From Streptomyces composti (lineage in GTDB: Bacteria > Actinomycetota > Actinomycetes > Streptomycetales > Streptomycetaceae), in the NCBI RefSeq assembly GCF_012034205.1, contig NZ_JAATEM010000004.1, positions 62,001 through 126,000 of the forward strand: a DNA stretch of 64,000 nucleotides, given 5' to 3'. Below are positions 12,684 to 21,255 of the stretch, piece by piece. Each line of letters begins with the position of its first letter. Positions within the stretch are counted from its first letter, which is position 1. The translations under genes and the position numbers were made by a program. Below the pieces are notes generated by a model. The model saw only the letters and a list, made by a program, of their open reading frames with translations. It was not told the origin of the DNA and ran no database searches.

Positions 12684-14362
12684 TCGGCCTGATCTCCGCC
12701 ACGGCGGCGGGAGCGGCGGCGCGGGACCGGCTGGCCGCGGCGTGGCCGGACCGGACGCGGGTGTACGGCGGTCCGGTACGGGACGCGGTGCGGGCCGCGT
12801 TCGCCGAGTGCGAGCAGCTGGTGTGCTTCCTGGCCACGGGGGCCGTGGTGCGGCTGGTCGCGCCGCTGCTGGAGGACAAGCGCAGCGACCCGGGTGTGGT
12901 GTGCGTCGACGAGGGCGGGCGGTTCGCCGTGTCGCTGCTCGGCGGGCACGCCGGCGGGGCGAACGGACTGGCCCGTGAGGTCGGTGAGGTGCTGGGCGCC
13001 GAGCCGGTGGTGACGACGGCCACCGATGCCGTGGACCTGGCGGGTCTGGACACCCTGGGCCTGCCGGCGGAGGGTGACGTCGCCGCCGTGTCGCGGGCGC
13101 TGCTCGACGGCGAGGAGGTGGCGCTGGACGCCGAGGTGGCCTGGCCGCTGCCGCCGCTTCCGGCCGGCGAACGGGGCGCGTACACCGTCCGCGTCACCGA
13201 CCGGCTCGTCACGCCCGGCCGGGGTGAGGTCGTGCTGCGTCCGCCGTCCCTGGTCGTCGGCGTGGGCGCCTCGCGGGGCGTCCCGGCCGAGGAGGTGCTG
13301 GCGCTGGTCGGGGAGGCGCTGCGGGAGGCCGGAGTGTCGGCCGCGTCGCTCGGGGAGCTGGCCACGGTGGACGCCAAGGCCGGGGAGCCCGGCATCGTGG
13401 CGGCAGCCCGGCACTTCGGTGTGCCGCTGGTGACGTATCCGGCCGAGGAGCTGGCCCGCGTGGAGGTGCCCAACCCGTCCGACGCGCCGCTCGCCGCGGT
13501 CGGCACCCCGTCGGTGGCGGAGGCCTCGGCGCTCGCGCGCGGCGGTGAACTCCTCGTCCCCAAGCGCAAGTCGGCGATGGCGACCTGCGCGGTGGTACGG
13601 CGCCCGGGGCGCGGCCGGCTCGCGGTGGTGGGCCTCGGACCCGGCGCCCGGGACCTGCTGACCCCGCGCGCGAAGGCGGAGCTGCGGCGCGCCGCGGTGC
13701 TGGTGGGCCTTGACCAGTACGTCGAGCAGATCCGTGATCTGCTGCGGCCCGGAACCCGGATCATCGAGTCCGGCCTGGGGGCCGAGGAGGAGCGGGCGCG
13801 CACCGCGGTGGCCGAGGCCCGGCGCGGGCAGTCGGTGGCGCTGATCGGCAGCGGGGACGCGGGGGTCTACGCCATGGCCTCGCCGGCGCTCGCGGAGGCC
13901 TCCGACGACATCGACGTGGTCGGGGTGCCCGGTGTGACGGCGGCGCTGGCGGCCGGGGCGATCCTGGGCGCCCCGCTGGGCCACGACCACGTCTCCATCT
14001 CGCTGTCCGATCTGCACACCCCGTGGGAGGTCATCGAACGGCGGGTGCGGGCGGCGGCCGAGGCGGACCTGGTGGTGACCTTCTACAACCCCCGCAGCCG
14101 GGGCCGTGACTGGCAGCTGCCGAAGGCGCTGGCCATCCTCGCCGGGCACCGGGCGCCCACCACGCCGGTCGGCGTCGTGCGCAACGCCTCCCGCCCGGAC
14201 GAGACCAGCCGGATCACCACGCTGGCCGGGATCGACCCGGCCACGGTCGACATGATGACGGTCGTGACGGTGGGCAACACCGCGACCCGGACCGTCGCGG
14301 GGCGCATGGTGACGCCGCGCGGCTACCGCTGGCAGACGGATGCGAAGCAGGAGGCCCGGTGA
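12680..14362 (+). CDS. CbiG-CobJ fusion: precorrin-5A hydrolase-like plus precorrin-3B C17-methyltransferase
   Basis: The 560-residue protein has two parts. Residues 1-310 match CbiG, the (cobalt-)precorrin-5A hydrolase of the anaerobic route that opens the delta-lactone and releases C20 as acetaldehyde: ATGAVVRLVAPLLEDKRSDP, SLLGGHAGGAN, GVGASRGVPAEEV and ELATVDAKAGEPG. Residues 315-560 match CobJ/CbiH, the C17-methyltransferase with ring contraction: AVVGLGPGARDLLTPRA, IGSGDAGVYAMA, VPGVTAALAAGA and FYNPRSRGRDWQLP. Presence of CbiG beside late-insertion CobN is odd, because the aerobic route forms no such lactone substrate. Such fusions are known in actinomycetes. Whether the CbiG half is active cannot be read from sequence. 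Confidence 0.92.
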   Translation: MIGLISATAAGAAARDRLAAAWPDRTRVYGGPVRDAVRAAFAECEQLVCFLATGAVVRLVAPLLEDKRSDPGVVCVDEGGRFAVSLLGGHAGGANGLAREVGEVLGAEPVVTTATDAVDLAGLDTLGLPAEGDVAAVSRALLDGEEVALDAEVAWPLPPLPAGERGAYTVRVTDRLVTPGRGEVVLRPPSLVVGVGASRGVPAEEVLALVGEALREAGVSAASLGELATVDAKAGEPGIVAAARHFGVPLVTYPAEELARVEVPNPSDAPLAAVGTPSVAEASALARGGELLVPKRKSAMATCAVVRRPGRGRLAVVGLGPGARDLLTPRAKAELRRAAVLVGLDQYVEQIRDLLRPGTRIIESGLGAEEERARTAVAEARRGQSVALIGSGDAGVYAMASPALAEASDDIDVVGVPGVTAALAAGAILGAPLGHDHVSISLSDLHTPWEVIERRVRAAAEADLVVTFYNPRSRGRDWQLPKALAILAGHRAPTTPVGVVRNASRPDETSRITTLAGIDPATVDMMTVVTVGNTATRTVAGRMVTPRGYRWQTDAKQEAR

Positions 14363-14955
14363 AGCGCGTCGTCCACCCCATCGAGCAGGAGTCCTTCCGC
14401 AGGCTGCGCGCCCGCCTGGACACCTCGCACTTCCCGCCGCTGACCCGCGCGGTCGTGGAGCGGGTGATCCACTCCTCCGCCGACCTGGAGTACGCCTCCG
14501 ATCTCGTGATGGACGAGGACGAGCTGACGAAGGCTCATGCGGCACTGCACGCCGGGGCGCCGGTCGTGGTGGACGTGGAGATGGTCGCGGCCGGCATCAC
14601 CCGCCGCGAGACCGTGTGCCGGCTGAGGGACGCCGAGGCCGGGCCCGGCCTGACACGGTCGGCGCACGCCGTGCGGCTCGCCTTCGAGGAGGTCGGGCCG
14701 GGCGCCCTGTGGGTGATCGGCTGCGCACCGACCGCGCTGGAGGAGCTGCTGGCCCTGGACGCCTCCCCCGCCCTGGTCATCGGCCTGCCCGTCGGCTTCG
14801 TCGGCGCGGCCGAGTCCAAGGCGGCGCTGCGCGCCAGCGGGCTGCCCGCCGTGAGCAACGTGTCCGAGAAGGGCGGTTCGGCGGTGGCGGCCGCCGCGCT
14901 CAACGCCCTGCTGTACCACCCCGTTTCCCCCGACCCTTCCGAGGAGAACCTGTGA
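14359..14955 (+). CDS. cobH: Precorrin-8X methylmutase CobH
   Basis: CobH shifts the methyl group from C11 to C12 of precorrin-8X, giving hydrogenobyrinic acid. The 198-residue protein contains the expected catalytic-His region RVIHSSADLEYA (His at about residue 37). Further family blocks are VVVDVEMVAAGITRR, WVIGCAPTALEELL, LVIGLPVGFVGAAESK and AVSNVSEKGGSAVAAAALNA. The GTG start overlaps the previous stop as GTGA, and the CbiX-like gene overlaps its own stop the same way. Strong match in length and motifs. Confidence 0.94.
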   Translation: MKRVVHPIEQESFRRLRARLDTSHFPPLTRAVVERVIHSSADLEYASDLVMDEDELTKAHAALHAGAPVVVDVEMVAAGITRRETVCRLRDAEAGPGLTRSAHAVRLAFEEVGPGALWVIGCAPTALEELLALDASPALVIGLPVGFVGAAESKAALRASGLPAVSNVSEKGGSAVAAAALNALLYHPVSPDPSEENL

Positions 14956-15866
14956 CCACCCCGCCCGCTCTGCTCATCGCCGGCCACGGCACCCGCGACG
15001 CCGCCGGGGCCGAGGCGTTCCGCGCCTTCGTGCGGGAGCTGGGCCGCCGCCATCCCGGACTGCACGTCGCGGGCGGCTTCATCGAACTGTCCCCGCCGCC
15101 GCTGGGCGAGGCCGTCACCGAGCTGGTCGGCCAGGGGGTGCGCCGGTTCGCGGCCGTGCCGCTGATGCTGGTGTCGGCAGGGCACGCCAAGGGCGACATC
15201 CCGGCCGCGCTTGCCCGCGAGAAGGAACGGCACCCGGGCATCTCGTACACCTACGGCCGGCCGCTGGGCCCGCACCCCGCGCTGCTGAGCGTGCTGGAGC
15301 GCAGGCTGGCGGAGGTGCTCGGCGACTGGGACCCGGCCGAGGTGACGGTGCTGCTGGTGGGGCGCGGCTCCACGGACCCGGACGCCAACGCCGAGGTCTT
15401 CAAGGCGGCCCGGCTTCTGTGGGAGGGGCGCGGCTACGCGGCCGTGGAGACGGCCTTCGTCTCACTCGCGGCGCCCGACGTGCCGAGCGGCCTCGACCGC
15501 TGCGCCCGCCTCGGCGCCCGCCGCGTCGTCGTCCTCCCGTACTTCCTCTTCACCGGCATCCTCCCCGAGCGCGTGAAGCACCAGGCCGAGGAATGGGCGG
15601 CAAGCCGTCCGGACGTCGAGGTGCGCTCCGCGGAGGTCATCGGCCCGGAGCGGGAACTCCTCGACCTGGTCTGGGAACGCTACGAGGAGGCCGTGCGCGG
15701 CGATCTGCGCATGAACTGCGACAGCTGCGTCTACCGGATCGCGCTGCCCGGCTTCGAGGACAAGGTCGGCATGCCCCAGCAGCCCCACTTCCACCCCGAC
15801 GACGACGGCCACCACCATCACGGACACGGACACGGTCATGCCCACTCGCACTCCCACGCCCACTGA
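14952..15866 (+). CDS. cbiX: CbiX-type sirohydrochlorin (cobalt/ferro)chelatase with Cys motif and His-rich tail
   Basis: The 304-residue protein is a long CbiX-type chelatase, which inserts cobalt or iron into sirohydrochlorin without ATP. Two ferrochelatase-like half domains are visible: LLIAGHGTRDAAG with the active-site His and PLMLVSAGHAKGDIP, then LLVGRGSTDPDANAE and VLPYFLFTGIL. A C-terminal extension carries MNCDSCVYR, matching the MXCXXC motif that binds an Fe-S cluster in Bacillus megaterium CbiX. It ends in a tail of about 20 residues dominated by His and Gly (HHHHGHGHGHAHSHSHAH). Its last 29 bases also encode the presumed start of cobC in another frame. An early-insertion chelatase beside CobN suggests siroheme synthesis, cobalt storage or a mixed route. 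Confidence 0.9.
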   Translation: MTTPPALLIAGHGTRDAAGAEAFRAFVRELGRRHPGLHVAGGFIELSPPPLGEAVTELVGQGVRRFAAVPLMLVSAGHAKGDIPAALAREKERHPGISYTYGRPLGPHPALLSVLERRLAEVLGDWDPAEVTVLLVGRGSTDPDANAEVFKAARLLWEGRGYAAVETAFVSLAAPDVPSGLDRCARLGARRVVVLPYFLFTGILPERVKHQAEEWAASRPDVEVRSAEVIGPERELLDLVWERYEEAVRGDLRMNCDSCVYRIALPGFEDKVGMPQQPHFHPDDDGHHHHGHGHGHAHSHSHAH

Positions 15867-16920
15867 GCCGGTGGACGCGCACGATCTGCGGCACCACGGG
15901 GACGCCGAGGTGCGCGACGACGGCGCCGCGCTGACCGACCTGGCGGTCAACGTCCGCGCGGACACCCCGCCGGACTGGCTGCGCGACCGCATCGCCGCGT
16001 CCCTGTCCGGCCTGGCCGCCTACCCCGACGGCCGTGCCGCCCGCGCGGCGGTGGCGGCCCGGCACCGCCTGCCCGCCGAACGGGTCCTGCTCACCGCGGG
16101 CGCGGCCGAGGCATTCGTCCTCCTCGCCCGCGCCCTGAAGGTCCGCCGACCGGTGATCGTGCACCCGCAGTTCACCGAACCCGAGGCGGCCCTGCGCGAC
16201 GCCGGCCACACGGTGGACCGCGTCCTGCTCCGCGAACCGGACGGCTTCCGCCTCGACCCGGAGCTGGTCCCCGACGACGCCGACCTGGTCGTGATCGGCA
16301 ACCCGACCAACCCCACCTCCGTCCTGCACCCGGCCGCGGCACTGGCCCGGCTGGCCCGCCCCGGCCGCACCCTGGTGGTCGACGAGGCCTTCATGGACGC
16401 GGTCCCCGGCGAACGCGAGTCCCTGGCCGGCCGTACGGACCTGCCCGGCCTGGTGGTCCTGCGCAGCCTCACCAAGACGTGGGGCCTGGCCGGCCTGCGC
16501 ATCGGCTACGTCCTGGCCTCCCCCGGCACCATCGCCGACCTCGAACGCGCCCAGCCGCTCTGGCCCGTCTCCACCCCGGCCCTCGCGGCGGCGCAGGCCT
16601 GCATGGAGCCCCGTGCCCTGGCCGAGGCGGACCGCGCGGCCCACCGCATCGCAGCGGACCGCGCCCATCTCATCGCCGGCCTGCGCCGTTTCACCCCCCA
16701 CGGTCTCCGCCTGGCGGAACCCCCCGAGGCCCCCTTCGTCCTCATCCGCCTCCCCGGCGCGGCCCGGATCCGGACCCGCCTCCGCGCTCTCGGCTACGCG
16801 GCCCGCCGTGCCGACACCTTCCCCGGCCTCGGCACCGACTGGCTCCGCCTGGCGGTGCGGGACACAGCGACGACGGACGGCTTCCTGGCCGCTTTGGACA
16901 AGGCCCTGTCGGCCGGCTGA
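15838..16920 (+). CDS. cobC: CobC, threonine-phosphate decarboxylase-like PLP enzyme
   Basis: The 360-residue protein belongs to the fold-type I aminotransferases close to histidinol-phosphate aminotransferase. In cobalamin loci this member is CobC/CobD-type L-threonine-O-3-phosphate decarboxylase, which makes the aminopropanol linker. Visible features are GNPTNPTSV (PLP ring contacts), VVDEAFMDA with the Asp that binds the pyridine nitrogen, and the Schiff-base Lys213 in SLTKTWGLAGLRIGY. The ATG at 15838 lies inside the cbiX His-tail codons. The GTG at 15871, five bases after the cbiX stop, is an equally good start and would drop a Pro/Thr-rich 11-residue leader. A hairpin follows at 16955. 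Confidence 0.85.
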   Translation: MPTRTPTPTEPVDAHDLRHHGDAEVRDDGAALTDLAVNVRADTPPDWLRDRIAASLSGLAAYPDGRAARAAVAARHRLPAERVLLTAGAAEAFVLLARALKVRRPVIVHPQFTEPEAALRDAGHTVDRVLLREPDGFRLDPELVPDDADLVVIGNPTNPTSVLHPAAALARLARPGRTLVVDEAFMDAVPGERESLAGRTDLPGLVVLRSLTKTWGLAGLRIGYVLASPGTIADLERAQPLWPVSTPALAAAQACMEPRALAEADRAAHRIAADRAHLIAGLRRFTPHGLRLAEPPEAPFVLIRLPGAARIRTRLRALGYAARRADTFPGLGTDWLRLAVRDTATTDGFLAALDKALSAG

Positions 16921-16954
16921 CACGAGGGGGCTCCGCCCGGGACCTTCAGCTCAC

Positions 16955-16973
16955 CGGCCCGGGTCTCGGGCCG
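16955..16973 (+). terminator. Hairpin after cobC
   Basis: A perfect 7-bp GC stem (CGGCCCG / CGGGCCG) with a 5-base loop lies 35 bases downstream of the cobC stop, fitting the end of the cobalamin operon. No T-run follows, as is usual in Streptomyces. The remaining intergenic bases up to 17125 are GC-rich and show no gene. Confidence 0.5.
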
Positions 16974-17125
16974 CCCCCTCGCCCGGCGCCCGGCCCCTCC
17001 GGCCCGGCGAGCCGGACGGCGCGGAGGGGCTCACCTCCCGGCCCGCCGAGACGGGCGGTGGGCCGGCACGGGTCCGGCGACCCGGCCCGCGTGCGGAACC
17101 CCCGGCCGGGTCGCCGAACCCGGGG

Positions 17126-18112
17126 TCAGCTCTTCCGGCGACGGGACAGCAGCACCGCCCCCGCACCGACCCCCAGCAGTGCAACGGCCCCGGCCGCGAC
17201 ATACGGCGTCATCGCGTCACCGCCCGTCTCCGCGAGGCTGGCGCCCGCCTCCTTCTCCTCCGGCTTCCCCCGCTCCCCCTGCGGCTCGGCCCCGGCCCCG
17301 GAGTCCTGCTCAGGAACGACAGCCTCCTGCTGCTGCTCCCCCTGCCGCTTCTCGATCGCCGGCGCCTCACACCTCGCCTCCACCAGGGTCACCGCCCCCT
17401 CCACCTCGGCGACATTCAGCTTGAGCGGGTTCACCGAGACCGACAGCTTCAGCGCCGTGGCCACCGCCGTCCGCGAGGACGTCTCCGTCTTCGACAGATC
17501 CAGCCGCACCTCGCCGACCCCCGGCACCTTCACCTCGGTCGGCCCGTTCGACGTCAGCCGCACCCGCTTGCCCAGCACCGTCACCGCTCCCGGCAGCGTC
17601 GCCGACGCCAGCGGCGTGCTCCCCGCCTCGCACACCGCCTTGGAGCTGACCTTCTCCACTTCGATCAGTCCCAGCCGCGGCAGCCCGGGCACATGCACCC
17701 GCGCCTTCGCCAGCGTGGCCGACGACTCCGCCTTGCCGCCCTCCACGGCGGCCGCCGCATCGGCGGCCTCAGCGCTCAGCACGGTGAACGCACGCCCCCG
17801 GTCGACGCCGTCCAGGCTCGCCGTGAGCGCCGTCCTGCGTGCACTCTGCGGCGCACTGACCTCGTTGAGGCTGAGCGACAGCGGAACGTGCACGGACTTG
17901 TCGGCCAGAGCCACATCGAGGTCGGTCCGCAGGACGACGGCCCCGGCCGCGCCCTTCTCCCCGTTCTCCCCCGGCCGGCCGGTGGCGTACGCGGAACCCG
18001 CCGAGGCCAGCGCAGCTGACCCTGCGGCGAGCACGGTGGCCGTGGCGACGGCGGCCCAACGGCGCGCGGACATACGGAACTTGGTGCTGTTCAAGGTGGT
18101 GGAACCCCCCAT
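17126..18112 (-). CDS. Secreted LAXTG sortase-anchored surface protein
   Basis: The 328-residue product is a predicted cell-wall-anchored protein. An N-terminal signal peptide runs from the Arg-rich MSARRW stretch through AAVATATVLAAGSAALASAGSAYA. The middle has no recognised domain, contains two well-separated Cys residues and is rich in Val, Ala and Leu beta-like stretches. A Gln/Glu-rich linker leads to LAETG, a 20-residue hydrophobic segment and the tail RRRKS. LAXTG is the signal used by class E sortases of Streptomyces. Start is uncertain: the ATG at 18112 lacks a ribosome site, while a TTG at 18094 follows a GGGGGG run at workable spacing, and an ATG at 18073 begins the minimal signal peptide. 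It is a single gene facing away from cobC. Confidence 0.8.
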   Translation of the reverse strand: MGGSTTLNSTKFRMSARRWAAVATATVLAAGSAALASAGSAYATGRPGENGEKGAAGAVVLRTDLDVALADKSVHVPLSLSLNEVSAPQSARRTALTASLDGVDRGRAFTVLSAEAADAAAAVEGGKAESSATLAKARVHVPGLPRLGLIEVEKVSSKAVCEAGSTPLASATLPGAVTVLGKRVRLTSNGPTEVKVPGVGEVRLDLSKTETSSRTAVATALKLSVSVNPLKLNVAEVEGAVTLVEARCEAPAIEKRQGEQQQEAVVPEQDSGAGAEPQGERGKPEEKEAGASLAETGGDAMTPYVAAGAVALLGVGAGAVLLSRRRKS

Positions 18113-18330
18113 GAGACGTGTGGGACCCGGCAAGAATGTCCGGGGCGCACACCGCCCGTCAGCGATCCGCCGACACTTCACCCCATCGGGGTGATCCCGC
18201 CGAGGTGTTCGATTCGAGAGGCACGCCCGTTCCCCCGTGACACGCCGGCCACCCCCTCCCGGGTGAGCGCACCGGCACGCACCCCACTCCTCGCGCCCCC
18301 GGTCCGCACACCTTGGCGACGCCTCGGTGG

Positions 18331-19431
18331 CTAGGCGACCACCCGTCCGTTCAGCACCACCCGGCGCGGCCCCTTCAGCACCCGCACGTCCGCACGCGGA
18401 TCGGCCTCGTACACCACCAGATCCGCCGGAGCCCCCTCCTCGAGACCGGGCCGTCCGAGCCACTTCCGGGCCGCCCACGTCCCCGCCGCCAGCGCGTCCA
18501 GCGGCGGAATGCCGGCCGTGACCAGCTCACCCACCTCCTCCGCCGCCAGCCCGTGCGGCAGGCTGCCCCCGGCGTCGGTGCCGACGAAGACGGGGATGCC
18601 CGCGTCGTGGGCGGAGCGGACGGTCTCGTAGCGGCGGGCGTGCAGCCGGCGCATATGGGCCGACCAGTCGGGGAACTTCTTCTCGCCGCCCGCGGCGAGA
18701 TCCGGGAACGTGGCGATGTTGACCAGGGTGGGCACGATCGCCACCCCCCGCTCGGCGAACAGCGGAATGGTCTCGTCCGTCAGCCCCGTGGCGTGTTCGA
18801 TGCAGTCGATGCCGGCCTCGACCAGGTCCCGCAGGGAGTCCTCGGCGAAGCAGTGGGCGGTGACCCGGGCGCCGAGCCGGTGCGCCTCGGCGATCGCCGC
18901 CTCGAGCGCCTCGCGCGGCCAGCAGGCGGACAGATCGCCCAGGTCGCGGTCGATCCAGTCGCCGACCAGCTTCACCCAGCCGTCGCCGCGCCGCGCCTCC
19001 TGGGCGACATGGGCGACGAGGTCCTCCGGCTCGATCTCCCAGGCGTAGTTGCGGATGTAGCGGCGGGTGCGGGCGATGTGCCGCCCGGCCCGGATGATCT
19101 TCGGCAGGTCCTCGCGGTCGTCGATCCAGCGGGTGTCGGAGGGCGAGCCGGCGTCGCGCAGCAGCAGCGCGCCGCCGTCGCGGTCGGTGAGGGCCTGCTT
19201 CTCCGCCACGTCCCCGGGGACCGCGCCGTGCCGGTCGAGGCCGACGTGACAGTGGGCGTCGACGAGTCCGGGCAGGACCCAGCCCTCGACGGTCCGGATG
19301 TCACGGGCACCGGCGGGGCGCTCGTAGGTGATCCGACCGCCGACCACCCAGAGCTCGTCGCGGACCTCCTCGGGCCCGACGAGCACCCTCCCCTTGACGT
19401 GCAGCACCGCGCGTTCGCTCATACCCGGCAC
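18331..19431 (-). CDS. Amidohydrolase family metal-dependent hydrolase
   Basis: The 366-residue protein is an imidazolonepropionase-like amidohydrolase, a TIM-barrel enzyme with metal-binding residues at strand ends. Visible are the strand-1 motif LPGLVDAHCHVGLD, the probable bridging Lys in WVKLVGDW, the His motifs ARVTAHCFAEDS and GIDCIEHATGL, and the terminal Asp in FVGTDAGGSLPHG. A small beta domain contributes both ends (PADLVVYEADPRADVRVLKG). The substrate is not evident; relatives hydrolyse cyclic amides, aryldialkylphosphatase-like esters or dipeptides. An internal ATG at codon 4 is an alternative start. No signal peptide is seen, so it is likely cytosolic. Confidence 0.85.
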   Translation of the reverse strand: MPGMSERAVLHVKGRVLVGPEEVRDELWVVGGRITYERPAGARDIRTVEGWVLPGLVDAHCHVGLDRHGAVPGDVAEKQALTDRDGGALLLRDAGSPSDTRWIDDREDLPKIIRAGRHIARTRRYIRNYAWEIEPEDLVAHVAQEARRGDGWVKLVGDWIDRDLGDLSACWPREALEAAIAEAHRLGARVTAHCFAEDSLRDLVEAGIDCIEHATGLTDETIPLFAERGVAIVPTLVNIATFPDLAAGGEKKFPDWSAHMRRLHARRYETVRSAHDAGIPVFVGTDAGGSLPHGLAAEEVGELVTAGIPPLDALAAGTWAARKWLGRPGLEEGAPADLVVYEADPRADVRVLKGPRRVVLNGRVVA

Positions 19432-19532
19432 CCTAGTCAGGGCTCACCCGGCGCCCCAGCCAGGGGTCGGCCGGCACCCGGCGGGGTCACCGGGCACCCG
19501 GCCGGGGAGAGCGTCCGGGGCCCTGCCACGGC

Positions 19533-19906
19533 TCACGGCGACTTGCTCACCTGGTCCCCGGTCCCTTCCTCCACCTCGGCCATCGCCGGATCCAGCAGGC
19601 GGGACAGGAAGTGGCGGGTGCGCTCGTGCCGGGGCGGCCGATCACCTCGTCCGGGGTGCCGTCCTCGACGATCACCCCGCCGTCCATGAAGACGACCCGG
19701 TCGGCGACCTCGCGGGCGAAGCTCATCTCGTGGGTGACGACCATCATCGTCATCCCCTCCTCGGCGAGCATCCGCATGACGGCGAGGACGTCGCCGACCA
19801 GTTCCGGGTCGAGGGCCGAGGCCGGCTCGTCGAACAGCATCACCTCGGGACCCATCGCCGGCGCGCGGGCGATGGCGGCCCGCTGCTGCTGTCCGCCGGA
19901 CAATGA
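19533..19906 (-). pseudogene. Remnant of GlnQ-type amino-acid ABC transporter ATPase
   Basis: Only the last half of a polar amino-acid transporter ATPase remains. The reading frame begins at the ABC signature [13 protein letters not shown], then Walker [18 protein letters not shown] and the switch His in [18 protein letters not shown]. Upstream in the same frame lies VL-stop-TEPSS, so the Walker A half is gone. Near 19640 one C appears to be missing: after DEVIGRP the homologous ending ([15 protein letters not shown]) continues in another frame down to about 19533. No permease or binding protein is adjacent. The gene is therefore truncated at its 5' end and frameshifted, with a probable rearrangement junction around 19904-19910. 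Confidence 0.8.
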
Positions 19907-20057
19907 GGAGGGTTCCGTTCATAAGACGATGTTTGAGGGCCCGAGACAAACGTAGGGCCTGGCCGCCGGTCGACCTGAGAACCGGGCGCACGGGCGGTGG
20001 CCGGCGGGTGGATACCCTCGGTGGCGTCGACCGACCCGCGAGCGAGAGAGAACCCCC

Positions 20058-21158
20058 GTGACCCACCCCCTCCTCGACCTGGCCCCGCTGAGCGCCGCGC
20101 ACTTCGCCTCGATCGAGGACCGGGTGGCACGGCTGCTGCGCACCGGGCAGGACGTCGTGATCATGCAGGGCGAGGCGCTGCTGCCGCTGGAAGGCGCGAT
20201 CCGGGGGTGCGCGGGTCCCGGCACGACCGCGCTGAACGTCGTCACCGGCCCCTACGGGCAGACCTTCGGCGACTGGCTGCGGGACTGCGGGGCCACGGTG
20301 ATCGATCTCACCGTGCCCTTCCACACGGCGGTGACCGCGGCGCAGATCCGGGAGGCGTTCGCCGAGCACCCGGAGATCGACTTCGTCTCCCTGGTGCACG
20401 CCGAGGCGGCCACCGGGAACACCAACCCGGTCGCGGAGATCGGCGAGGTCGTGCGGGCGCACGGCGCGCTGCTCTACCTGGACGCGGTCGCCTCGGTCGG
20501 CGCCGAGCCGGTGCTGCCGGACGCCTGGGGCGTCGACCTGTGCGTGATCGGGGCGCAGAAGGCGATGGGCGGCCCGGCCGGGGTGTCGGCGGTGTCGGTG
20601 AGCGAGCGGGCCTGGGCCCGGATGGCCGCCAACCCGAGGGCGCCGCGCCGCTCGTATCTGTCGCTCCTGGACTGGAAGGAGCGCTGGATCGACGGCGGCC
20701 GCAAGGCCCTGCTGTTCGCACCGGCCCAGCTGGAGATGCTGGCCCTCGAGGCCTGCCTGGACCGCATCGAGTCGGACGGCCTGGACGCGGTCATGGCCCG
20801 CCACGCCTTTGCCGCGGCGGCCACCCGCGCCGGCGCTCTCGCCCTGGGCGGCGGCCTCCAGCCGTACGTGCACGACCCCCGCGAGGCCGCCCCCGTCGCC
20901 ACGACCCTCCGCTCCCCCGACGGCACCGTGGCCGCGGACCTGGTCTCCCGCGCACTCGCCGCGGACCCGTCCCTCCCCCTCTCCGCGGGCGGCGGCCCCC
21001 TCTCCCGCGAGATGATCCGCGTCAATCACTACGGCCCGGACGCGACCCGCGCGGCCGTCCGGGCAAGCCTGGTCGCCCTGGGCACCGCCCTCGCCGAACA
21101 GGGCCTCGGCGTGGACGTACCGGCCGCCCTGCGCGCCGCGGAGGAAGCCTGGCGCTGA
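20058..21158 (+). CDS. Class V aminotransferase family PLP protein
   Basis: The 366-residue protein is a fold-type I PLP enzyme of the class V group (serine-glyoxylate/alanine-glyoxylate aminotransferase-like). It shows the PLP-binding Asp in LLYLDAVASVGAEP and the Schiff-base Lys168 in GAQKAMGGPAG, plus the SLVHAEAATGNTNPV block that contacts the cofactor ring. Substrate cannot be assigned. The GTG at 20058 follows GAGAGAG. A TACCCT -10-like element lies about 40 bases upstream, next to the edge of the truncated ATPase remnant, so the gene probably has its own promoter. Confidence 0.82.
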   Translation: MTHPLLDLAPLSAAHFASIEDRVARLLRTGQDVVIMQGEALLPLEGAIRGCAGPGTTALNVVTGPYGQTFGDWLRDCGATVIDLTVPFHTAVTAAQIREAFAEHPEIDFVSLVHAEAATGNTNPVAEIGEVVRAHGALLYLDAVASVGAEPVLPDAWGVDLCVIGAQKAMGGPAGVSAVSVSERAWARMAANPRAPRRSYLSLLDWKERWIDGGRKALLFAPAQLEMLALEACLDRIESDGLDAVMARHAFAAAATRAGALALGGGLQPYVHDPREAAPVATTLRSPDGTVAADLVSRALAADPSLPLSAGGGPLSREMIRVNHYGPDATRAAVRASLVALGTALAEQGLGVDVPAALRAAEEAWR

Positions 21159-21255
21159 CGCGGACCCCGGGCCCCTGAATGGGCCGGAAGCCTTCCCGCC
21201 GGCTGCCGTGGCCTGATCGGCACGCCCGGCGTGGGCGGCGCGCCATGCTGCCTCC

